Source of the DNA: Erythroxylum novogranatense
Lineage: Eukaryota; Streptophyta; Magnoliopsida; Malpighiales; Erythroxylaceae
Assembly (NCBI GenBank): GCA_029891385.1
Contig: CM057228.1
Location: forward strand, 49,575,783-49,639,782
DNA length: 64,000 bases
Reading direction: 5' to 3'
Shown: positions 1-12,675 of the stretch, one piece after another
Layout of the letters: every line of letters starts with the position of its first letter
Numbering within the stretch: the stretch's first letter is position 1
Notes under the pieces: model-generated
What the model was told of the DNA's origin: nothing
What the model saw: only the letters and a program-made list of their open reading frames with translations
Databases searched by the model: none
Program-made: the position numbers and the translations under genes

Positions 1-1
1 A

Positions 2-220
2 AGAAAGTCTAAGGTACGAGGTGTTGTTTACTCCTATGAATCGCGAAAGAGACTTCTCACTATGGCTTCTAGGCTTGTGAAAATTTTCACTTATAAGCCT
101 CGTAGGAATTGCATCACTGATTTCCTGTCTTTATACCATCCTAATGGTTTATCATGCCTCAATGTTTCAAAAATACCCATATTAAATGCAATCATTGTTC
201 AATTGTTACAACAACTTTAA
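2..220 (+). other. Open frame entering from the left edge, possible 3' end of a gene
   Basis: Reading from base 2, the frame is open for about 72 codons and stops at TAA 218-220. It is already open at the window edge and is rich in basic residues near the start (RKSKVRG). I recognise no domain. The sequence after the stop turns AT-rich and has no coding character, so this could be the last exon and 3' UTR of a gene to the left. It could equally be a chance open frame. Base composition before position 160 is less AT-rich than the flank, which is the only mild support. Confidence 0.2.
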
Positions 221-2205
221 GTTACTAGTAATTAGTGTCTTTCATTTTTAAATTACTACTTGATTGTTAAATCAAAACTTTATGTTATTATCAATACTAC
301 TTAAAGTATTCCAAACAACAACATAAAAACAATACCTCATTTGCAATTAAAAAAAAATTCTCACAACTACTTCTACTAGTAAAACAAAACATATTAGAGA
401 CAATAGTTGGACGACTTACCTGTATAGACGGACAACCGCAATCTACAAAGAAGGAGGATCTAAGGTATTCGGTTAAGTGATCTAAGATATTCAATTAAGT
501 GAAGGGGAGCTTTCCTATACTAACTTGTGGTTTTCTGAATGATAATTGGAGAATTATCTAAGAAGAGAGGGCTACTAAGGATTGTTTTGCTTTATAGAAA
601 TTCATCCAACCAATCATTAGTGGCCAAAACCCATCCAGATTTTTTCTTATGTGCCAATTTCCAATTTTCTTAATTCCTCCAAGTAAAGAAATTTCTTTAT
701 ATTGTAGATCAATAGCTTCTACGTGATTAGCACAAATCCTAAAATCTTCATTGAATTACTTTAAAAGTATGTTCCTTTTAGGTTTACAGTCTAAAGGAGC
801 ACTATATTAAAGTCGCTTAGAATAATTTATAGAGATTCAATTCAATAATGGATATCTATGATTTTTTACTATAAGGAATTTCTTTGAAATGCATAATTGG
901 ACTTATAAAAGAAGTAGAAAAAAACTTAGTCCTTTCTTAAGGCAAGTTTATTAAGAGAATAATTTAGTCCATGGACAAAATGTTTGAGACCTTAATTCTA
1001 TTTGGATCATAGGCAATAACTATACATCCATTATAATGAAAATAGTAGATGGTAATGATCTGATAATGCTTCTTCATATAATAAGAAGATATTTTATTTC
1101 TATCGTACAATTAAATGAAACTTTTGACTAAATGATTACCATATGGTTTGTTTATATACACAAGGATCTAAGAGTAACTCTAAAAAGATTATTTCTCTAT
1201 ATGATCACATTTCATTTCCTTCTTACTTGATGTTTTCTTTTTCCCTAATAATCTTTCTTCCTTTAATAAAACACTACATGTTAGACTTATACACTAATAA
1301 TGTTGGAAATTAATCAATAAGTCACCCCGAAAAAAGTTAACATTTCTTTTCTTTAAAATGAATATTTTTTTTCTAATTTTTAGTAATCAACTAGAGTTGC
1401 AAATGTTACATGATAACTTTTCCTTTAATAGAACAGTCACTTAACATTTAAAGAAGGATGTAAGACGGCAAGGAAGTTTAACTATTGCAAAGCATCAAAT
1501 TAAGAATTAGTGGGACCAATTACTTTTCTATTGTGCTCTAATTAGTAGGAAAGATGAATTTTTTTACTTTAGCAAGCAGATCTTCCATTACGTAGTTAGG
1601 TACTTTATAAATGAATACACAAGTTAGAGTGGTGATATAGTAGGCTTCAGTTCACACATTCTAAGCTATTTAAAAAGAGATAAAGTCATTAGATTAACAC
1701 TAGCAAACATAAACAATTAATAACATTCAAAGCACCAAAATGGCATGGAATCATAAAACTCGCAAGATCCTCTATCTTTATAGGTCATTGGTTATGCAAG
1801 TTACACTACAATCCTTGGTTAAAGAAACTATAGCATAATCCTCAAGTTAATTTTTTTTACAGATAATCTTCTTTAAAGACTTGGTATAAAGGGTATATCA
1901 ATATACAACTTCTTAAAAATATTTCGAACTCGAAGTTTTCTATTATTTTCTTTAGCATATGAGGTTACAGAATGGGTAGCTTCTACGGTTTGACAATGGT
2001 TCAACGTGTATGCTCCTGACCATTTTCAGTTGAAGATGAAACTAATACTAGTTTGCTTCTACCCATCTCATTCATACTATCTTCGACAGACTTCTCTAAC
2101 CTCTGCATTTTCTTCTTTTCACCAATATCATAATTAAATGTTTTATCACTCTTACATCTAATGGCTAATACTTGATTCGAGGGCTTACCTTAGTTTCAAG
2201 AGATG
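221..2205. other. AT-rich intergenic DNA, nothing recognised
   Basis: This is strongly AT-rich with stops in all frames. I found no domain, LTR end, terminal inverted repeat or tRNA-like box. The short open frames here show no protein-family features. Confidence 0.6.
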
Positions 2206-2410
2206 ATGCGTGAACCAAGCAAATCAATCCCTTCAACGAAGACTAGAGCGCGGATTGGGCGACAGTGAAGATATGTCAACCAGGCAAGACAACCACTTTA
2301 ATGAAGGAAGAAGCGCAGATCGGGCAACGGTGAAGATGCGTGAACCAGGCAAGATAACCCTTGCATGAAAACTGGAGTGCGGATCGGCCAACGATGAAGA
2401 TGTGTCAAAG
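2206..2410 (+). repeat. Three diverged tandem copies of a ~65-bp unit
   Basis: Units begin near 2206, 2273 and 2337, with a partial fourth start at 2401. Each follows the pattern 'tg(c/t)gt(g/c)aaccaggcaaga...gcg(c/g)agatcggg...aacggtgaaga'. The copies differ by scattered substitutions, so the expansion is not recent. They lie about 540 bp upstream of the dehydroascorbate reductase start codon. No function is evident. Confidence 0.75.
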
Positions 2411-2766
2411 AAGGAAAACGACGAGAATTTAGGGTTTTCTGTAACTTTTACTTTTAGAATATTTAGGGTTTCTCTTTTTTAACTTTAAAGAATTTATGAA
2501 ATTTAGGATCAAAACCAAGCGAGCTTTTAGTCTTTTAAAAGTGACATTTAAAAAAATAATAATAGTATCACATTGTACATTGTAACGGTGTGTATAAAAC
2601 ATGCCGTAATTTTCGTTCAAAAAATTTTAAGTTGAATAGATTCGTAAAATTTTAGACCTTCTTTAGACAAATTAAAAGTTTAAGTATGATCACTCCCAAA
2701 AAGGTTAAAGCTTCAATTTACACTTCTAGCCTTTTAAAAAATTATGGAATGTTTCATTGTTTGCTG

Positions 2767-2880
2767 TATCGCGGCGTATAAATGGGCAACACATCAATGC
2801 GCAAACTAAACGGAGATTCTTTACTCTAGAATGGCGTATCGTGGTCTATAAATGGCCAACCCATCAATCCGCAAACTAAA
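2767..2880 (+). promoter_or_regulatory. Duplicated core promoter of the dehydroascorbate reductase gene
   Basis: A 44-bp segment occurs twice in direct orientation (2767-2810 and 2837-2880), with five differences. Each copy contains a TATAAAT box (2777-2783 and 2847-2853). The downstream box is 94 bp before the ATG at 2947. That gives a transcription start near 2880 and a short leader with no upstream ATG. The upstream box could drive a second start about 70 bp earlier. Promoter function is inferred from the TATA match and position; no transcript data were available. Confidence 0.55.
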
Positions 2881-2946
2881 GAAGTTTCGTCACTCGAAAC
2901 ATAGAAAGATCCCACCTTCACCCCCAACTACTCCACATCCACGAAA

Positions 2947-4659
<1,713 letters not shown>

Positions 4660-5849
4660 AGGAGATGAAAACTATAAGCTAAATGTGGCCACAATGAATG
4701 TGGTTAAAGATGTTAGCACGTCAGACATATCGAGTCATGCAGAATAAAGATATGTTCTTCTAGTGTCTTGTGCTATGATTTAGTAATTGCTTTATGTGTT
4801 TTCTTTCCTTCTGGCTATGTATTATCCATCCGTATCAATGCACGCTCTGATGATAGACCGCCTTTGTTATGGAGCACCTGGAAGCAGATTTAATGAAGTA
4901 TAGAGTCGAACAACACAACTCTATAGTAAGGCTGATGTTGAAAGGATACATACATATAGAGTTTGAAACAAGTGTTCTTGAGTTATGGAAACGCATAGCT
5001 ACAATGGCACTATTGATTTTTTGGCTTAAGTTCAATAAAGGATTCAGACTATCGATTCTATTGGATTAGTTTCTTTCGTGCATTCTTTTCCTTTTTTTTT
5101 CTTTTCTCCATATCCCCTCCCCTTAATGCCTATTTTCTATTCCACACACCCCTCCTCCCCGTACACCTTCTAGGGGAAAACGTGCTCTTGTAATCTCTAG
5201 CCTCCTTGCTGTCGTGCCTTGCCCATGGCTAATTACTGTATACTTTTAACTTCCTTGGAAACAGTTCACAAATATAAATATAAAGACTTCTTAGAAAGAA
5301 TCAAGTGAAACCCGCATGAGGACTCATCCTACAATTTAAAAATTAAGTTCAAAAACTTTAAATATCGTGGTTGAGGTTTATAAAAAATCTAATTCAAACC
5401 CATACTCATAAATAGCCAGACGTTCAAATAATTGTGTATTATTTAAATTTTATCACAATTATATTTTTTAATATTTATTTAGATTATTTTGTAAAAATGT
5501 AAATATAAAAAAAACTTAAACCCAATTCAATGGGTCAAACCCAACTCATGTAAAAAAGGTTGGGCTTGTGATCTCAATCATTTCAGTTCGGCTGTAACTT
5601 GTAAATCCTATCACCATCATCCACGACAACAAGATATCACCATCATCCACGACAACAAGATATGAAGGTGAAAGCAACTTTCAAAAGGCATTGGCTCGTG
5701 CAAAGGCAGTATCATCGCCTTCATTTTCTCTGTATCGTCACTTATTTGTTCACAGCCACCCTCCTCCACCCCTATGCTTTCTTCAACCTCTCCAACCAAT
5801 CCAATACAATGAAACTTCTAATCAAATGGTCCGGTGATTAAGAATTCTT
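4660..5849 (+). other. DHAR 3' UTR, then intergenic DNA
   Basis: The first few hundred bases after the DHAR stop probably form its 3' UTR; AATAAA-like AT-rich stretches occur near 5034. A pyrimidine-rich tract follows around 5080-5170, then AT-rich DNA. No gene is seen. Confidence 0.5.
5609..5660 (+). repeat. Perfect 26-bp tandem duplication
   Basis: Two identical 26-bp units lie head to tail (5609-5634 and 5635-5660), each reading tatcaccatcatccacgac followed by aacaaga. They are identical, so the duplication is recent. It sits 190 bp left of the LTR of element C, outside the target site duplication. Confidence 0.9.
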
Positions 5850-6307
5850 TGTTGAATTTTAATATTTTAAAGTCATGATTTGTTCATATCAAATCATCAA
5901 GAATTAAATAAAAGCATAAGCATATATGAATTCGTTGAGAAATCTGCACTCAAGTCTTGTAATGTTGTATTTCAAATTAGAATGTAGTTTTTTTCCAGAG
6001 TTTTTCCCTAACTTTTTATTTTCTCTCTGATGATGAGATGTTAAAAGGAATTGTGCATATGTTTAATTTCGGGACCATAACCACATTTATTAGGGTAAAA
6101 TCCTAATCTAATTTCTAATTTGGTCATCATAAAACTAAAAATTGTATACCCAGTTTCTACACATATAAAACCCACACTTAAAATAGATATATAAAGCCCA
6201 AAATGCCATAGTAGACTACTTTAATTAATTGGGTTCAACTTTATATGATAGTCTTTATATACAATTATACACATATAAGCCCACATGTTTGATTAAAAAT
6301 CCTTACA
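5850..6307 (-). repeat. 3' LTR of element C
   Basis: This 458-bp copy matches 34516-34973 along its whole length, with many substitutions. The duplicated TTCTT lies directly to the left (5845-5849). On the minus strand it reads TGTAAG...AACA. Confidence 0.9.
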
Positions 6308-6308
6308 A

Positions 6309-6320
6309 TCTCCCACTTGG
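6309..6320 (-). other. Polypurine tract of element C
   Basis: On the minus strand CCAAGTGGGAGAT lies directly before the TG of the left LTR. This is the expected plus-strand priming site for a copia element and fixes C as minus-strand. Confidence 0.7.
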
Positions 6321-6925
6321 GCTATATATGTTACCTTTAAATTATGTATTAATCTTATGAGTACTCAAAATTTTGCTATAAATATTGCATGCATCCCCAA
6401 ATTATCCGTACCATCAATCTTATCAACATTGGATCAAAGCGACTTCCGCTATATTTAACGTAATTAGACCCATTAATGGTCATATGTGCTGATATAACCA
6501 AATGACATGGATCAAGCATGGATCTGTAGCATGGAAATTATAAGTAGCGTGATCTTAGCATACTTATTTCTAACTGATCCAACCTTATGCTTTAGTGAAA
6601 TCAATTTTAAATAAGTTCATGAACAAAATAAACCAAATATCTATAAAAATAATCTTGAACAAATTAACTAAAAAATTATACCTAAAATGACAATGAAAAA
6701 TGTCTAATTTGAAAAACATATATAATATAAACTTCTACTGAAATTATTTATCCTAAAAAAGATGCAACACCTATATGAGTAGTGTGATCATGAAAGACTT
6801 TGGGTGGTACTCCTTTACTAAGCAGATCCACAATCATAGAGTTTGATCCAATGTGTTGTATAGGCAATCATCCACTCCGAACGCTCTCTTTAATAATTAA
6901 AACTTGATGTAGATGTGCTTCAACC

Positions 6926-7186
6926 TTAAAATTTGATGTTGATGTGCTTCAACTTTTTCGAGCTCCTATTGTTATTAGAATATAACACTATCAAGTTATT
7001 GCCACAAAATAACTTAAGTGGTCTTTTAATAGAGTTCACAATGTGTAGCCCTGTGATAAAGTTTCGTAGCCATATCCCGTATTTGGATGCCTTATAACAT
7101 ACTATAAACTCTGCTGCCATAGTGGAAGAAGCTATAAGTATCTACTTAGCACTATTTCAGGAAATTGCTCCTCCAGCAAGCAGGTA
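6926..7186 (-). pseudogene. RNase H fragment of element C, cut by insertion of A
   Basis: On the minus strand the frame reads AEFIVCYKASKYGIWLRNF, then KLFCGNN, then SKKLKHINIKF. This is the copia RNase H C-terminal pattern (AEY..A..A..E..WL, CDN, R.KHI.). It continues on the other side of element A (from 26001) with the sequence coding the preceding part of RNase H. The CDN aspartate is replaced (CGNN), so the fragment is inactive. The 740 bp between here and the LTR hold only degenerate 3' sequence of C. Confidence 0.8.
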
Positions 7187-7191
7187 GATAT

Positions 7192-8969
7192 TGTTAGAGT
7201 AGTGCCCTAAAGGCAATCACCTTTAGCGCGTTTTTGTACAAAGTTGTGTACATACTTTATGAATAAATAAATAAAGGCATATTTTATTAATTTGTTGTTC
7301 ATTAATTATGAATAGATATTGATCTATAAGAAAATTAATGAAGTCCGTGATATATGACATAGCATGAAGGAAATTATGATGTGATCATACTACTGAGATT
7401 CCTATCATGTGCAATTATGTCGATATCTAAATTATCCTAGTCATAGGATTCTCAAACTGGACATCGGAATCCGGAGACTAACACATCTCAAGCTCCTTGA
7501 TTTGATCAAGCAATGGATCTCGAAGCTGTAAATATGAGATATTTAGGGTTGAAGTGAATGCTTACTAGAGGTAGTAAGTACGTTGGATGACTGCTATGAG
7601 ATCATCACATGGATGTCTATTCTAATGTCGGTGATAATTTCATCATAGCAATGGTGCAGTATCCTTAGACTTGAGGTACTCGAGGATATCTTGAATCTTG
7701 ATTTTGTGCTTTGACTCTATTCCTTGTTGCCTTACGAGTGTCGCTCATAGGGTGGTGATTGGGTGCAACTTGAGGTATTGAAGGTAATTGAGTAGCCAAT
7801 AGAGGATTTACCATACGTGATAGCATAAGATGATACCCATGGCCTCTTGTCGGGGTCATTACTTGGAAATCTCGGCGGAATACATATGTCATGAAGAGTG
7901 TCTTGATGACATATAAAGTAATGAGTCCCAAGGCGAAGCGATATCACTAGGACTAGATTTGGCGTAGTCGATCTAGTAAGAGTTGACATTTGCCCATACT
8001 CATAACCAAGTGGGATATAGTATGGTGAAAGGACTAATTACCTTGTAATTATCTATGGAAAGGTTAGTGATATGGTTCATGATGAATATAGGTTCATTCG
8101 TCAAACCAATTACTTTCCGGTCAATTGGGGTCATGATGTGTTGCTAGATACGCTCATGACTTGCTTAGATTAAGTGTTAATCTAAGTGGCCAACATGTAA
8201 GGAACCTAATGGGTCACACGCATAAGAGTGACTCGGAGAATTAAATAAAATAGTTTTGGACAGAGATCCGATAAATGGAAGCGATGGAATTAAATGGATC
8301 CCGATGAGATCGCGACATCGATATTGCTAAAAAAGGTTTCCGATGATTTTTCCATACCGGGACCCGGTAGGCCGGTAGGACCGACCCCAGTATGACTGGA
8401 CCACTTCAGCAGTTATATACATATATATATATATATATTATTTATTAATTAAAGAATTAATATATATATATATATATAAATGTTAAAGACAAAATGCACT
8501 AAAGGACAAAAACAAATGGTGTGCTACGTGTGTGACATGTGGCCATGAGAAGAAGAGAAAAGCTATTTGAAGACTAAAGGAAAGGTGATCTTCGTGGGTT
8601 TTGAAAGAAGTAAGAAGGGTTTTGTGAAAACCTAAGAGAAATTGGTTCTCTCATCATCGATCTTCATCTTTCATCAAGCTCTCCAAGCTTCATCCTTCTT
8701 CTTCTCATCGTTGATTCCAAGCTCTCCAAGAACAAAGGTAAGATCTAGCAGTCTTTACTTTGTTTTAGCTATTCCCGGGTCAAAGGGTTTGCCCCGGTTA
8801 GGTTCTCCGATCTCTGCGTGGATACCGTTAGAGACGGTCTCCTTTGACCGTTATGGTTTGAGTTTGTTATATAGACACATGGATCCTGGCTTTCGGGAAG
8901 ATCCCGGAATAAAAAAATTTTGTTTTTCGCACCGTGTGCATGTAATGCACACACCGGGATTTTCCTACA
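7192..8969 (+). repeat. 5' LTR of element A
   Basis: 1778 bp, running from TGTTAGAG to CCTACA. It lacks about 80 bp present in the 3' LTR around 25410-25500; the gap sits at an AT dinucleotide run (8400-8480), suggesting slippage-linked deletion. The last part contains TTCCCGGGTCAAAGG and the R/U5 end. Open frames inside the LTR have no recognisable domain and are not annotated as genes. Confidence 0.95.
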
Positions 8970-8970
8970 G

Positions 8971-8982
8971 TGGTATCAAAGC
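8971..8982 (+). other. Primer binding site of element A (initiator tRNA-Met type)
   Basis: TGGTATCAAAGC begins two bases after the LTR end. It differs at one base from the TGGTATCAGAGC complementary to plant initiator tRNA-Met that is typical of copia elements. Confidence 0.9.
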
Positions 8983-10096
8983 TACTTGTGTCGTATATAA
9001 CGAAGAAATCATAACTAAGTCGGAGCTGCCTATTGATTGTGACGATGATGCATGTTGACTGTGTTAAATTCGAAATCAGTATAGAAATATTTTTTTCGAA
9101 TTTTTCTTGCCCAGATGTGCTCATAAGATGTTGTTGAATATGTCTGTGGAAGACCAGAATTTATCAATGTGATTTGATATGATTTTGCTAATTTATTCCC
9201 TAATGTTCTGGTTGCTGTGTTTGTGCACATTCCTTGAATAGGCATGCTTATAAATTCGAGAATAAATTGTAGAAAAATGGTTTTTAGGATTTTCTTTCAC
9301 CTACATGTCTCTAAGATGTTTATGAATGTCTATGAGGATGTAAAAATATTTTCGAGGTTATTTACTATTTATTTGAGAATTTATTGTGTGCTGCTGGGAA
9401 TAACTGTGTTGAGGAACATAGATTCTACATTAGCTTTGTTGTTGCGGTTGGATGAGTTTTTGATGGAAATAAATCCTGAAAAAATTCATGGAGTATGTTG
9501 TGAACATGTTGTAACCTCTTTAATTTTCTCAGAATTTATTGAAATTTTTTCAATGAGTTTTTCAAGCAAAAGACAGAGCATGGCAGTTTTGAGAAAGTTG
9601 CTGGAACTGTTTTGTTTGGAATGATTGGTTGTGTATTTCTCAATTACAATGCCTTGGATCATTTTTACTGTGATTAAAAATGTGTTACATTGATTTTGTA
9701 TGCTTGCCAAATTTATTTTCTTGAAATTGGGTTTCCAAAACTTTTCGGATGTCAAATATGTCACATTAGCGTCTCGTTAGTGTATTTCGTTGTCTTGATT
9801 GTTTTGGCCGTCACAAATTTTGTGACCAGTGCCGAAGTAGTCTTGATAAAGTGTAGACTACCTAGAGATACTTAGGGTGATAGTTTGATATTCGCAAAAT
9901 TATTTGAAAATCTCAATTAATAATAGTGTATTCATCGATTTCAAGTTTTTCATATATAGTGTGATTATACATGGTAAGCATGATTCAATGAAACTGTTTC
10001 ATTGATACATCATAGTAAAGGATATTACACTTGGTATTGTGAATTTAAACTACACGGATTGAGAAATTAGCCGATTAGAAAACAATTCCACATATA

Positions 10097-10300
10097 TAAG
10101 TCTACTTACACATGCATAAGTCGACTTGTATTATCAGGTAAGTCGACTTACACATGCATAAGTCGACTTGTTCGTACATAAGTCGACTTGCTGGCGGTAT
10201 AAGTCGACTTATGCGTCTGCGATATCATAAGTCGACTTGCACAATGGTATAATGGACTTATGCGTTCCTGATAGCATAAGTCGACTTACACAAGTCGACA
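10097..10300 (+). repeat. Array of palindrome AAGTCGACTT in the leader of A
   Basis: Seven perfect AAGTCGACTT palindromes start at 10118, 10140, 10160, 10180, 10201, 10229 and 10278. Degenerate copies lie at about 10097, 10251 and 10292. Spacing is mostly 20-28 bp, and the flanks often read (c)ATAAGTCGACTTgt. This is not a CRISPR array: the units are too short, irregularly spaced, and sit inside a retrotransposon. Confidence 0.9.
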
Positions 10301-10510
10301 CAACATCTGAGGTGAGATGATGGATGATTTTAGGTATAGACTCAATGTGATTGATGAAATGCCCAAAATCATTCCATATAGTCATGGTGACTATAATCCT
10401 ACAGCTTGGAGAAGAAGAAGATGAGACCAGAGTTTCAAATCCCTCACACATAATATGAAAACTAACGCTTCCATTAATATGGAAGAACGAGTTCTTATAG
10501 AGTTGGGTTG

Positions 10511-10888
10511 TTGGGTAAACCCAAGCTCACTCTATAAGGATATGTTGAACCATGAAAATAATTCGGATTAATGGGTCGGTTTTCACTAGAAGCGTTGATT
10601 TGTTGAGTAAACTCAAGGTCAGCGTGAGCGAGGCGAAATTGGGTAGTGTACATCAGATGTACGCGCATCAAGAGTTGATAACCCAATGTGTGTGCATACA
10701 TCACGAGTTGATAGCACTATTCGATAGTTGCATCTAGATGCAATTGGTATGACCGATACCTGCCGATTGATCTAAGGTGGCTTATTGGGTAAACCCAAGG
10801 TTATTTTAGTAATGTCGGATATCTATGATGCAATTGGTATGACCGATACCTACCGATTGACCTAAGGTGGCTTGTTGGGTAAACCCAA
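10511..10888 (+). repeat. Repeated short inverted repeats in the leader of A
   Basis: TTGGGTAAACCCAA occurs at 10511-10524, 10785-10798 and 10875-10888. A variant, TTGAGTAAACTCAA, occurs at 10603-10616, with both arms changed so pairing is kept. A further inverted repeat, GTACATC-A-GATGTAC, is at 10648-10662. Counterparts are in B near 17626, 17659 and 17789. Confidence 0.8.
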
Positions 10889-10916
10889 GGTCATTCTTAG
10901 CAATGTCGGATATCGA
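10737..10916 (+). repeat. 90-bp tandem duplication in the leader of A
   Basis: Two units (10737-10826 and 10827-10916) both run from gatgcaattggtatgaccga to a cggatatc end, with few differences. The same duplication is present in B around 17740-17930, so it predates the split of the two copies. Confidence 0.85.
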
Positions 10917-11077
10917 CCCACTAGGACATTTTGTCATAATGTTTCTTGGATTCGTAGTGAGGGTTATGGATTCTTTGAAACTAGTGGGAGCCATATGCAT
11001 GTCATGCAAGTCCTTATGATCATGCATGTAATTCTATTCTAACATTCTTTCTCTCTTTCTCTTTAGGTTGATTGAAG

Positions 11078-11685
11078 ATGACTTCCAGTGTGAACTTGCG
11101 CTCACTCATAGACTCGAACAAATTAACTGGACCTAATTTTCTCGATTGGCTGAGAAATCTGAGAATTGTTCTCAGATCTGAGAAACTGGGCTATGTCCTA
11201 GATGTTTCACTTCCTGATCCACTTCTTGTTGATCTATCAAGAAGGATAGCAAGCCGATTGCTTCGTGGTGGACTCTTCTTCTTACGGTTCAAAGAAAAGA
11301 ATCTAAAGAAGAAAAGTCTAAGAAACTAAAAGGAAATGCAGCCAAAAAGAAAACCAAAGCGCACTAAAGGAACTTGCTTCCATTGTGGCAAGGCCGCCAT
11401 TAGGCTTAAAGCGTAAAGTCTATCTGGAAGAATTGAAGCAGAAGAAGGCATCAGATGCCTCAACTCCTTCAAGTATGTTTGTCATTGAGGTTGATATTGT
11501 TTCTGATCATAACATATGGGTATTAGATACCGGTTGTGGCTCACATATACAATGATATCTGAGGGCCTCGAGACGATGAGCGACTCGTGAAGGAGAGATA
11601 AACTGTGTGTAGGAAATGGAGCAAGAGTTCTTTGCATTAGCGATGAGGCACTTATTTTTTCACTCCCAGTGGGCTTGTAATTAAA
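11078..11685 (+). pseudogene. gag and protease remnant of element A, internally deleted
   Basis: Gag starts at ATG 11078 with MTSSVNLRSLIDSNKLTGPN followed by FLDWLRNLRIVLRSEKLGYVLD, the usual N-terminus of copia gag. Most of the central gag is missing: soon after codon 45 the sequence jumps to the lysine-rich region before the zinc knuckle. The knuckle keeps CFHCGK but loses the downstream His/Cys half. The protease region then shows VLDTGCGSH (around 11518-11545), with the catalytic DTG intact, before the frame breaks. Gag normally makes the particle and protease processes it; neither product is intact here. Confidence 0.8.
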
Positions 11686-12675
11686 TTGGATAAATGTTAT
11701 TTTGTACCTATTTTAACAAAGAACATATTATACATTTCTTGTTTAAATAAATTTGGTTTCCATTTAACTTTTAGCGACAATGGTTGTTCTATTAGTTTGA
11801 ATGGAATCCTCTATGGTCTTGGTACATTATACAATGGAATTTACATATTAGATATGTCACATCCAATTATGAATGTCAATGACACGAAAAGACATAAACG
11901 AGATAATTTAAAATCAACTTACTTATGGCATTATCACCTTGGCCATATAAATGAGAGACGCATAGCTAAGCTCCATAAGAGTGGTAGCTTAGGGTCATTT
12001 GATTATGAATCATATGACACATGTGAATCTTGTTTATTAGGCAAGATGACTAAGTTACCCTTTAAGGGAAAGGGTGAACGAGCGACTGAAGTATTAGACC
12101 TAATACATTCAGATGTATGTGGTCCGATGTCCATCCATGCTAGAAGTGGTTGTCTTTACTTCATTACCTTTATCGATGATTATTCTCGATATAGGTACCT
12201 GTATCTGATGAGATACAAATCTGAAGCATTTGAAAAGTTCAAACAATTCAGACATGAAGTAGAAAACCAACTTGGGAAAAGTATCAAGACATTACGATCC
12301 GATCGTGGTAAGGAATACTTAGACCAACAGTTTTTAGATTATCTCAGAGATAATGGGATTTTATCTCAATGGACTCCTCCGTACACACCACATCATAATG
12401 GTGTGGCCGAAAGGAGAAATTGAACCTTGTTAGACATGGTACGATCGATGATGGGCTTTGCAAAATTACCAAAATCCTTTTGGGGGTATGCACTCGAGAC
12501 AGCTTTTTACTTGCTAAACAGAGCTCTATCAAAGACAGTTGATGTTACTCCATATGAGATGTGGACTAACAAAAGACCCTATCTTACTCATTTGAAAGTT
12601 TGGGGTTGTCCTGCTTATGTGAAGCGGACACGATCAGATAAACTTGATGCAAAGTCGACAAGTGTTTGTTCGTAG
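11686..12675 (+). pseudogene. Integrase region of element A, with one nonsense codon and a frameshift
   Basis: The frame holds the GAG-pre-integrase zinc-binding part (HYHLGH...CESCLLGK) and the catalytic core: HSDVCGP, FIDDYSR, LRSDRGKEYLDQQF and HHNGVAERRN. This supplies the D, D and E of the integrase triad. A TGA at 12421-12423 interrupts the ERRN-R-TLLD motif where arginine is normal; CGA to TGA would be a single C-to-T change at a CpG. The frame resumes at 12427 and is lost at about 12660 by a one-base deletion that B shares. Integrase would insert the cDNA copy into the host chromosome. Confidence 0.9.

Larger units (their letters stand above)
8983..11077 (+). other. Long untranslated leader of element A
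   Basis: About 2.1 kb separates the primer site from the gag start and contains no conserved coding frame. The same leader occurs in B (16042-18084). It includes a palindrome array (10097-10300), a set of short inverted repeats (10511-10888) and a 90-bp tandem duplication (10737-10916). Preservation of these parts in both copies suggests they matter for the element's RNA or its regulation. That role is inference. Confidence 0.75.

Noticed and set aside
7665..9058. Open frames of 85-138 codons inside the LTRs of A and B
   Set aside because: They lie wholly in LTR sequence, are not conserved in frame among the four LTR copies and show no domain.
9244..9875. Open frames of 61-126 codons on both strands in the leader of A
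   Set aside because: The equivalent positions in B are not open, so they are not conserved genes.
10097..10300. Regular short repeats resembling a CRISPR array
   Set aside because: Repeats are 10-bp palindromes with irregular spacing inside a plant retrotransposon leader; no cas genes and no eukaryotic CRISPR are known.
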